From Aliamphritea ceti (GTDB lineage Bacteria; Pseudomonadota; Gammaproteobacteria; Pseudomonadales; Balneatricaceae), in NCBI RefSeq assembly GCF_024347215.1, contig NZ_AP025282.1:3782001-3846000 (forward strand): a stretch of DNA of 64,000 nucleotides. Reading direction: 5' to 3'. Below are positions 16,681-24,101 of the stretch, one piece after another. Position numbers and translations under genes: made by a program. Positions within the stretch are counted from its first letter, which is position 1. Every line of letters begins with the position of its first letter. Under the pieces are notes generated by a model. That model saw only the letters and a list, made by a program, of their open reading frames with translations, ran no database searches and had not been told where the DNA came from.

Positions 16681-19600
16681 TTATTGTAATAAACTGAGTA
16701 TTTGTTGAGGCGCAGCATTCGCCTGGGCTAGCATAGCAGTTCCTGCCTGTTGAAGAATCTGAGCACGGCTTAAATTAGCAGATTCTGAAGCGAAATCTGC
16801 ATCTAAAATACGCGACCGTGCCGTACTGGCATTTTCAGAAACGTTGGACAGATTAGAAATAGTAAATTCAAGCCTATTTATAACCGCACCTATTTCAGAG
16901 CGGGTCTCACCAATACTGATAATTGCGTTATCAATCACACCAATTGCTTTCTGAGCACCAGCAGCGGTGGTAATCGACTGGCCTGCTAAAGAACTTCCCG
17001 AACCACTGCCAGAGAGTGAATTCATATCCGCTAAGCCTGTAGCAGTTTTACCATTATCAGTCACATCGACACTGATAGAATTGCCGCTGGCTGATGCCAG
17101 CTTTATTCTTGCTTCAAGTATAAATACTTCATCGCCCAGCAACTTATCACCATCATTATCAAACAGGTTTTCTCCACCATTAACGCCAAAACTGATCCCC
17201 AAAGCCTCCAGGGTTTGCAATCCATTTGTATTACCAAGCGAAATCCGTACTGCCGTATTACCCGTAAGCTGTAGCTCACCATTATCATCCAGCTTAGCCG
17301 TTACACCGGTGTTGCCACTGGCAGCATTGAGTTCTGTCACTATTGTTTGCGCATCGCTTAAATCACTTAACGCGACTTCTTCGCCCCGAATTTTAATTGA
17401 GCCATTTCCTGCAGCACCGCTGTTCACAAATCCCAGCTCAGTGACTAAAGCGCCACCGACACTGTCGCCAAGATTCATAACTGATTCTGAAAACACGTGT
17501 AGCTTGCCTTCATCACTAACATAGGCACTGGCACTGTGTGCAAATGTGTAACTGTTAATCGTTGCAGCAATGTCTGCAGCTGTATCATTGGCATTAATCA
17601 ACATACCCACGCCATTGATACCAAAGACACCATTGTTCACAATACTGATACCACCAGCCGCGGTTGTATATGCGGTGGTTGAATCATTACTTATCCGGAA
17701 AGACTCATCGGCAACAATACTTGCAATAACACCCGTCTCACTGGTCGCAGCATTAATGGCATCGATTTTACCCATAAGACCGCCAGTCGATTCTACTTTA
17801 GCGATTTCAATATCATTGATAATCAAATCACCCTTAGCTAAGGCAGTCTGTTGCTCTGTTGAATTAAGACCTTCTGAAACAACCTCACCCTGTTTAGCTA
17901 TCTCGCGAAACCCAAAGTTCTCAAGATCTAAATCTGATCCGCTGGCAGTTTTGGTAACGGTTACAGCACCGCCATCATCTGCTGATAAAACAAGTTGGGC
18001 ATCCGCAGTAAAATAAGTCCCTGAATATTGATCCGGCACAATCAGGTTAAAATCCTGCGCAGGCTGGTTCGCCACATTTGCAAATACACTGCTCGAACTT
18101 AATGAAGCATTACCATAATCAGAGCCACCAATTGAGCCGGTATCCGCATCAACCAGATTCAATGTAGAACTAGCAAAAGGCCCCGCGCCGGTTGAGTACT
18201 CAAAACCATTCGCTCGAAAATACGTTTCAAAAGCTGCAAGATCGGTAAACTGAGTTTTACCTGCAGCATTCAGATCCTGAATAGCCTGATCTAAAGTATC
18301 ACCTGTTTCCAACTCATCGAATAAAAGCTTAATACCATCAGTGTCATTGGCATAAATATCATCTTGCAACATTTTCGCAGCAAGGTATGCAACAGAATAG
18401 CCACCTGGATCAGTAGGTGAACCACTGGCCTTTGTCGCATCAAACAACGTTTCAAATTCAGCTTCAGTATCTATATAACTGTTTTCCTGAACCACCCTTT
18501 CGTCAGCACCATGAATCAGCTCAGCAACCCCCTCAGTGAACCATCCAGGCAAAGCAGCGCCGCCGGTAATACGTACGCCCCCACCCACATCAGTTAAATC
18601 CATGGTCACAGCCATAACTGCGTGCACCATTTCGTGGGCAATAACTCGCTCCAGGCTGGCATTTCCACTGCCACCATCCGGCAATGTGATACCAACATAG
18701 TCAGCTAAATCAATATTTAAAGATAAGTCTAATGCCTCACCTGTCGCCGGGTTAACCATAGTCCAGCTAACCGACGCTACCTGACCAAACTGCGCATCAG
18801 TAAACAGATTCAAAGTTATATCTTCACCCGAACCTTTAATTCCAAAAAACTGTTCGATTCTATCTTCAGCTTCACTGACCCAATAGCTATTCAGACCTTC
18901 AACTATATTGGCAATATCCTGATTGCTGATACTCGTCGTATTAAAGCCACTGGCAGTTCCAGAAGTTGAATCCTGAATTAAAATGGTCGATACAGAATCG
19001 CTGTTAATAGCCAACTTTCCGTCATCTACCGTGGCCTGTAACTTACCTGACGTTTGCAGATTAATTTTTTCAGCAAGCTCATCCAAGGTATTTGTAGACG
19101 AAACGGTATACGTGCTGGCACTGCCATCCAGCCCAAACACTTTCAAAGTAACACTATCAGAAGCGATTAGAACTCCATTACCGACAGATGTCGCTGTAAC
19201 ACCCATTACAGTACTGGCACTAACACCGTCGATATCGTCATTAATTCGTTCTAACAGGGTGTTTAAACTATCACCCGCGTTGATGTTCCCGATATTCTGA
19301 CCATTAATAGCAATCGCATGGCCCAGATCAGTCGCTAATTTACCGGTATTACTATCAATATTGATTTCAGCACCGGTAAGCCCAGCAGCACCACTACTCA
19401 ACCCCAATGTTTTAGAATCCATTGACTGAAGCTGAAAAGAAATTGTCTGATCTGAATCGGAACCGACCTGTAGAGCTACATCAGACTGAGAGCCATCAAG
19501 AATTGTCTGGCCATTAAAACTGGTTGTTTCTGCGATTCGGTCCAACTCTTTGGATAACTGTTGAAATTCCGCATTGATCGCCCCACGGTCACCACTTGAA

Positions 19601-19911
19601 TAGGTACCTGAAGCAGACTGTACCGATAATTCCCGCATCCGTTGAAGTATATTCGTGCTCTGATCCAGTGCGCCTTCCGCTACCTGTAACATTGAAACAC
19701 CATCATTGGCATTTCGCACAGCCTGATTCACACCACGAATCTGAGATGTCATACGGTTGGAAATAGCCAGTCCTGCAGCGTCGTCTTTAGCGCTGTTAAT
19801 GCGCTTTCCAGATGACAATCGCTCCATAGCATTGCTCAAGCTACCGGCGTTATCTGCCAGTTGCCTGCGTGCATTCATGGAAGCAATATTGCTGTTAAGA
19901 ACTAATGCCAT
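16681..19911 (-). CDS. fliC: Flagellin with internal zinc metallopeptidase domain (flagellinolysin)
   Basis: 1076 residues, two to four times the usual flagellin length. The D0/D1 termini are intact: NIASMNARRQLADNAGSLSN and GKRINSAKDDAAGLAISNRM at the start, and TARSRILDADFASESANLSR plus QILQQAGTAMLAQANAAPQQ at the end, so it should polymerise in the filament. The surface-exposed middle carries flagellin_IN-like segments and, at about 328-630, a peptidase module with HEMVH (H426, E427, H430) and WFTEGVAE (E460, probable third zinc ligand), a gluzincin arrangement. This matches the published flagellinolysin family. A sigma-28 type promoter lies upstream. No other flagellar structural genes are adjacent. 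Confidence 0.93.
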   Translation of the reverse strand: MALVLNSNIASMNARRQLADNAGSLSNAMERLSSGKRINSAKDDAAGLAISNRMTSQIRGVNQAVRNANDGVSMLQVAEGALDQSTNILQRMRELSVQSASGTYSSGDRGAINAEFQQLSKELDRIAETTSFNGQTILDGSQSDVALQVGSDSDQTISFQLQSMDSKTLGLSSGAAGLTGAEINIDSNTGKLATDLGHAIAINGQNIGNINAGDSLNTLLERINDDIDGVSASTVMGVTATSVGNGVLIASDSVTLKVFGLDGSASTYTVSSTNTLDELAEKINLQTSGKLQATVDDGKLAINSDSVSTILIQDSTSGTASGFNTTSISNQDIANIVEGLNSYWVSEAEDRIEQFFGIKGSGEDITLNLFTDAQFGQVASVSWTMVNPATGEALDLSLNIDLADYVGITLPDGGSGNASLERVIAHEMVHAVMAVTMDLTDVGGGVRITGGAALPGWFTEGVAELIHGADERVVQENSYIDTEAEFETLFDATKASGSPTDPGGYSVAYLAAKMLQDDIYANDTDGIKLLFDELETGDTLDQAIQDLNAAGKTQFTDLAAFETYFRANGFEYSTGAGPFASSTLNLVDADTGSIGGSDYGNASLSSSSVFANVANQPAQDFNLIVPDQYSGTYFTADAQLVLSADDGGAVTVTKTASGSDLDLENFGFREIAKQGEVVSEGLNSTEQQTALAKGDLIINDIEIAKVESTGGLMGKIDAINAATSETGVIASIVADESFRISNDSTTAYTTAAGGISIVNNGVFGINGVGMLINANDTAADIAATINSYTFAHSASAYVSDEGKLHVFSESVMNLGDSVGGALVTELGFVNSGAAGNGSIKIRGEEVALSDLSDAQTIVTELNAASGNTGVTAKLDDNGELQLTGNTAVRISLGNTNGLQTLEALGISFGVNGGENLFDNDGDKLLGDEVFILEARIKLASASGNSISVDVTDNGKTATGLADMNSLSGSGSGSSLAGQSITTAAGAQKAIGVIDNAIISIGETRSEIGAVINRLEFTISNLSNVSENASTARSRILDADFASESANLSRAQILQQAGTAMLAQANAAPQQILSLLQ

Positions 19912-19951
19912 TAAATCTGCGAACCTACATTAAAGAGTATATCCTTAATTG

Positions 19952-19978
19952 TTTTCGGCATTAAAACCTATAACTTGA
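19952..19978 (-). promoter_or_regulatory. Sigma-28 (FliA) type promoter for the flagellin
   Basis: On the minus strand TCAAGTTA, an 11-nt spacer, then GCCGAAAA. The enterobacterial FliA consensus is TAAAGTTT-N11-GCCGATAA, so 6 of 8 and 7 of 8 bases match with the exact spacing. It ends 41 bp upstream of the flagellin ATG. Confidence 0.75.
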
Positions 19979-20197
19979 TGATTTAATTTGTAACAAACAT
20001 CAAAGAATTAAAAACATTTTTAATGTGGTGTGCGTTAAGAAACGTATCCAACAAAAGCGTTTCCAGGCAAGTGTCGAGCGTACTCATCCCTGAGTCTTCA
20101 AAATACATCCTGTACACGCCTGACTTCATACTCACTTTGTATTCTGTGAGCAATTACACTCACTATTCTTGTTTTCGAAAATCACTCTGAGTGAACT

Positions 20198-20899
20198 CTA
20201 AACGGCCTGTTTATTCTCCCCTTCTTCGGAGTTATGTTCTGAAGATGTTTCACGACGAGTATCGACCACCTTTTCACCTGCTCCATTTCTATTCACTGAT
20301 AACTGGCTTGTTGAAGATTCCGCTGTATGTAATGTCTGAACAGTTGCAGTCGCGTTCTTTTGCTCATACTCAACATCTGGCAAACCAATTTTTTTAAAGT
20401 GCGCGAAAATCGCTTCGCCGATCTCAGACGCCAGCGTCGGGGTAAAGCGACCGCCTTGCTTAAGATGGTTATTACGCTGATCGAAAAGACCATAGAGCTC
20501 CCGCAGGCGTTCACCTAACGGCGCTGGCTTATCAAATACACCGGAAATAATCTGATTCAGTGAGGTTATCCACATGAAGTGATCCATATTGCGGGTATTC
20601 ACAAAGATCTCCCAGGGATAATGCATTTCAGCATCACTGCCCGGGTTAAGTATCAGATCATTAACGGTGACATACAGCGGATGTTCCGACCGGGGTGTTA
20701 TGACTCTGTATGTTGAGCCCGACAGGGTTTCAGGCCGGTCAAATCCAGCACTCGCTAACGCCATAATGTCAGGGAATTCCTGCAGGTGTTTAAGTACTTT
20801 GAAAGCGACAATCGGCGCATCAATGACAGCGATCTCTGAAGTGTGAGCTGACGTGTTTTGTGCCTGAACAGGCTGAGTAGTTTTAACAGACATATCCAT
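20198..20899 (-). CDS. NrdJb-like small subunit, copy 2 (cysteine-free)
   Basis: 233 residues. The core (RPETLSGSTYRVITPRSEHPLYVTVNDL, IFVNTRNMDHFMWITSLNQI, GGRFTPTLASEIGEAI) is the TSCPD/NrdJb domain that completes class II ribonucleotide reductases split as in Pseudomonas. Unlike copy 1 it has no cysteine anywhere: the C-terminal CxxC redox tail that should re-reduce the active site is replaced by a polar Ser/Glu-rich stretch ending EEGENKQAV. It lies 58 bp after nrdJa copy 2. Its function may be structural or altered. Confidence 0.85.
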   Translation of the reverse strand: MDMSVKTTQPVQAQNTSAHTSEIAVIDAPIVAFKVLKHLQEFPDIMALASAGFDRPETLSGSTYRVITPRSEHPLYVTVNDLILNPGSDAEMHYPWEIFVNTRNMDHFMWITSLNQIISGVFDKPAPLGERLRELYGLFDQRNNHLKQGGRFTPTLASEIGEAIFAHFKKIGLPDVEYEQKNATATVQTLHTAESSTSQLSVNRNGAGEKVVDTRRETSSEHNSEEGENKQAV

Positions 20900-20957
20900 G
20901 TTTCCTTTGTTCCTGGTAAGAGGTGATTAACTCTGAATTTGCAAAGTAAATCGCGAC

Positions 20958-23108
20958 TTATAAACGGCCGTAATAGCCTTCTTTGAGGGCATCAAACAGA
21001 TTGGCCGCAGTATGCAGTTCTCCGTCATATTCAACCTTTGCATCACCGGCAAGCTCCACTTCCCGGCCATCCGACAACGTGAACTGGTAGCGGGTATTTT
21101 TCAGGTCGTCTTCCTTTACTAATACGCCCTGAAAAGCTTCCGGATTGAAGCGGAATGTCGTGCAGCCTTTCAGGCCACGACGGTAAGCATAAAGATAAAT
21201 ATCCTTGAATTTGGCGTAAGGATAATCGGTGGGAACGTTCGCTGTTTTAGAGATAGCAGCATCCAGCCAAAGCTGTGCCGCTGCCTGTATATCCACATGC
21301 TGCTTTGGATGAATATCATCCGCACTGATGAAGTAATCAGGTAAGTCGTTATCAGCTGAATCAGCATTTATCAGCTGTCGGTAAGCCAGTAACTCGTATG
21401 AGAAAACCTCTATTTTTTCCTTACTCTTCTTACCTTCACGCTGAATGTTACGGCTGTACTGATGGGCAAAACTTGGTTCAATACCATTACTGACATTGTT
21501 ACCAAATGACAGTGCAATAGTGCCTGTCGGTGCGACCGAGCTATGGTGTGTAAAACGACTGCCGAACTCCGTCAGTTGCTCCACCAACTCAGGCTCTTCA
21601 GCTGCTATTTTTTGCATATAGTGACTGTAACGGGCATGCAGAATCCGTCCCGGCAACTGGTCACCTGGCTGATGTCCGTCCCGGCGCATTTCAGGACGTT
21701 TACACAACATGGCCTCCGTCACCGTAAACATTTGCTCCATGATAGGCGCAGGTCCCTTTTCTTTAGCCAGATCCAGCCCTACCTGCCAACCGGTCAGCGC
21801 TAAACGCTTAGTGACGGCCTCAGTAAACGCCACTGATTGTTCATCGCCGTAGCTCATCCGTAACATAGTGACTGCAGAACCCAGCCCCATGTACCCCATA
21901 CCATGGCGGCGCTTATGCTCAATTTCGTGCTGCTGCTCCGGCAAAGGCAGGCCGTGCAGTTCCACTACGTTGTCCAACATACGGGTAAATACGGCGACTA
22001 CTTCGGTGAAGCTTTGCCAGTCAAAACTTGCTCTGGCCGTAAACGGGTTACGTACAAAATGTGTCAGGTTTACTGAGCCCAGTAGACTGCTGCCAAAAGG
22101 CGGCAATGGCTGTTCGCCACAGGAATTAGTCGAACGGATATTTTCGCAGAACCAGTTGTTGTTCTGATCATTCACCTGATCAATCAGAATAAAACCCGGC
22201 TCAGCATATTCATACGTGGACTGCATGATCACATCCCACAATTCACGGGCAGGCAAACGCTCAGTAATCTTACAGGCGACTAAGCCCTCTTCATTTGACA
22301 CATAATCTTGCTGCAGCGGCCATTCCCGCCAGATAACCTGATCAGAATCACTCAGATCCAGTTGTTGCTTTGCCTGCTCCTGGCGGCTCAATGGAAAAGC
22401 CAGCGGCCATTCGCTGCCACGCTGTACCGCATCCATAAACTCATCGGTAATCAGCAGAGAAAGGTTAAATTGTCGCAGGCGCCCGTCTTCGCGCTTGGCT
22501 TTAATAAACGCCAACACGTCTGGATGGCCCACATCAAACGTCGCCATTTGCGCGCCGCGCTGGCCACCCGATGAGGACACCGCAAAACAGGTCTTATCAA
22601 ACACATCCATAAACGCCAGCGGACCGCCCGTCAGCGCGCCGGCACCCGCTACAAAGCTGCCATTGGGACGCAGTGTTGAGAACTCATAACCTATGCCGCA
22701 ACCGGCTTTTAAGGTCAGGCCAGCCTGTTGATTCCGCCCCAGAATATCCATCATGCAATCGCCGATTGAACCGGATACCGTACAATTAACCGTCGAGGTG
22801 GCTTTTTTGGCCTGCTGGGCACCGGCATTCGCCAGTATTCTGCCAGCGGGGATCGCACCGTTTCGTAACGCCCAGAGAAAACGGCTATACCAGAAAGCCT
22901 GAGCATCACTGCCTGACTCAACCTCTGCAAGTGCCTGCGCAACCCGGACGAAAGTATCGTCCATTGTCTGATCCAGCACTTTACCTTCAGCATTACGCAA
23001 CCGGTACTTAGTGTCCCAGATATCAATTGAAGCTGGTTGAAAGTCAACCAAAGAAGAAGATGAAGAGAAAGAAGAGAGCCCGTCAACAGGCTTCGTAAAT
23101 GTATTCAT
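20958..23108 (-). CDS. nrdJa: Class II (B12-dependent) ribonucleotide reductase large subunit NrdJa, copy 2, divergent active site
   Basis: 716 residues. It keeps the thiyl-radical cysteine and glutamate (TNSCGEQPLPP, C330 and E332) and the first redox cysteine (TVNCTVSGS, C109). The second redox cysteine is replaced: FGSSLLGSVNL has Ser341 where copy 1 has GSCLLGSVNL. The usual NPCGE is NSCGE. The reductase mechanism needs both redox cysteines to form the disulfide, so ordinary turnover looks compromised. The fold, length and other motifs are well kept, so it is not an obvious pseudogene. A terminator-like hairpin separates it from copy 1. Confidence 0.9.
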   Translation of the reverse strand: MNTFTKPVDGLSSFSSSSSLVDFQPASIDIWDTKYRLRNAEGKVLDQTMDDTFVRVAQALAEVESGSDAQAFWYSRFLWALRNGAIPAGRILANAGAQQAKKATSTVNCTVSGSIGDCMMDILGRNQQAGLTLKAGCGIGYEFSTLRPNGSFVAGAGALTGGPLAFMDVFDKTCFAVSSSGGQRGAQMATFDVGHPDVLAFIKAKREDGRLRQFNLSLLITDEFMDAVQRGSEWPLAFPLSRQEQAKQQLDLSDSDQVIWREWPLQQDYVSNEEGLVACKITERLPARELWDVIMQSTYEYAEPGFILIDQVNDQNNNWFCENIRSTNSCGEQPLPPFGSSLLGSVNLTHFVRNPFTARASFDWQSFTEVVAVFTRMLDNVVELHGLPLPEQQHEIEHKRRHGMGYMGLGSAVTMLRMSYGDEQSVAFTEAVTKRLALTGWQVGLDLAKEKGPAPIMEQMFTVTEAMLCKRPEMRRDGHQPGDQLPGRILHARYSHYMQKIAAEEPELVEQLTEFGSRFTHHSSVAPTGTIALSFGNNVSNGIEPSFAHQYSRNIQREGKKSKEKIEVFSYELLAYRQLINADSADNDLPDYFISADDIHPKQHVDIQAAAQLWLDAAISKTANVPTDYPYAKFKDIYLYAYRRGLKGCTTFRFNPEAFQGVLVKEDDLKNTRYQFTLSDGREVELAGDAKVEYDGELHTAANLFDALKEGYYGRL

Positions 23109-23126
23109 GTGCTAACACTCCATATC

Positions 23127-23163
23127 AGTATGAAAAAGCGCTACAACAGCTGTCGTAACGCTT
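23127..23163 (-). terminator. Terminator/attenuator between the two nrdJ pairs
   Basis: On the minus strand AAGCGTTAC, a 10-nt loop, then GTAGCGCTT followed by TTTC. The 9-bp stem holds one G-U pair. It lies 19-55 bp upstream of the copy 2 nrdJa start and would limit read-through from copy 1. Confidence 0.55.
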
Positions 23164-23266
23164 AAATACTAGCAGTGCCGCAATGTAATCCTCGTGTTAC
23201 AGACGCGTATGGCCCACTCTGTTTCCACAACCCAGATTGGTGGGTCAATTCTCGTCAAAATGTTAC

Positions 23267-24070
23267 TTAACCGCACTTACTCTCTGCACAATTCAGGCAG
23301 GTGTAACAACCATCCATGAGAATAGCGGCCTTAACATGGCAGGCAGTACACAACTGAGCGCCGGCAGGAAAGCTACCTGATTCATCTTTATCTGCTTCGA
23401 GAGTACTGGCTTCAACCTTAGTTTCACTAGCTATGCTCTGCTTCTGATCACGCTGTTCATACTCAGCCCGTTTGGCCGCCAGTAGTTGACGCTGATTTTC
23501 ATCCAACTGATCATTTTCAAGTAAACCAATAGCCTGCAGATGGTCTTCAATGGCATAGCCTATTTCTGCAACAAGTGACGGCATGTAACGCCCTCCCTTT
23601 TTGAAATAACCACCTTTGGGATCAAATACAGCCTTAAGCTCTTCCACCATAAAGGTGACGTCTCCGCCTTTACGAAAGACCGCAGAAAGAACCCGGGTAA
23701 GCGCCACCACCCACATAAAGTGATCCATGTTTTTCGAATTTATAAAAACTTCATAAGGATGGCGTTGTTCAAATTCCGTTCCCTGATTCAACAATACATC
23801 GTTAATGGTGATATACAGCGCATGGGGCGACACTGGCGTTTTGATTTTGTAAGTAGAGCCCAGCAAACGCTCAGGCCTGTCCAGGTTCTCGTGTACCCGC
23901 TCCATTGCCAGTTCATTAACGGGTACTGTTGATGAAACTTCAGATCCCGACTCTTCAGATAAAGCATCCGCGGTATCTTTACATTCTTCTTTAACAACTT
24001 CGCAGGCAATAATTTTTCGGTTAATAGAGGCTGATACAGACGCCTGACCGGAAGACATAAGTTGTGACAT
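23267..24070 (-). CDS. nrdJb: Class II ribonucleotide reductase small subunit NrdJb, copy 1
   Basis: 267 residues. The TSCPD core (RPERLLGSTYKIKTPVSPHALYITINDV, VFINSKNMDHFMWVVALTRV) is followed by a variable linker and a C-terminal cysteine cluster CTACHVKAAILMDGCYTCLNC. In split class II enzymes this tail shuttles reducing equivalents from thioredoxin to the active site of NrdJa and may bind zinc. It lies 31 bp after nrdJa copy 1. Confidence 0.92.
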   Translation of the reverse strand: MSQLMSSGQASVSASINRKIIACEVVKEECKDTADALSEESGSEVSSTVPVNELAMERVHENLDRPERLLGSTYKIKTPVSPHALYITINDVLLNQGTEFEQRHPYEVFINSKNMDHFMWVVALTRVLSAVFRKGGDVTFMVEELKAVFDPKGGYFKKGGRYMPSLVAEIGYAIEDHLQAIGLLENDQLDENQRQLLAAKRAEYEQRDQKQSIASETKVEASTLEADKDESGSFPAGAQLCTACHVKAAILMDGCYTCLNCAESKCG

Positions 24071-24101
24071 TTTAATAACTCCAAAGTATTCAGATCAGTA
24101 A

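Noticed and set aside
16967..19300. Ser/Leu-rich plus-strand frames opposite the flagellin
   Set aside because: Shadows of the Ser/Thr/Asp-rich flagellin code.
20958..23108. nrdJa copy 2 as a pseudogene
   Set aside because: Full length, no frame damage, radical cysteine and all other motifs kept; only specific cysteine-relay positions are changed.
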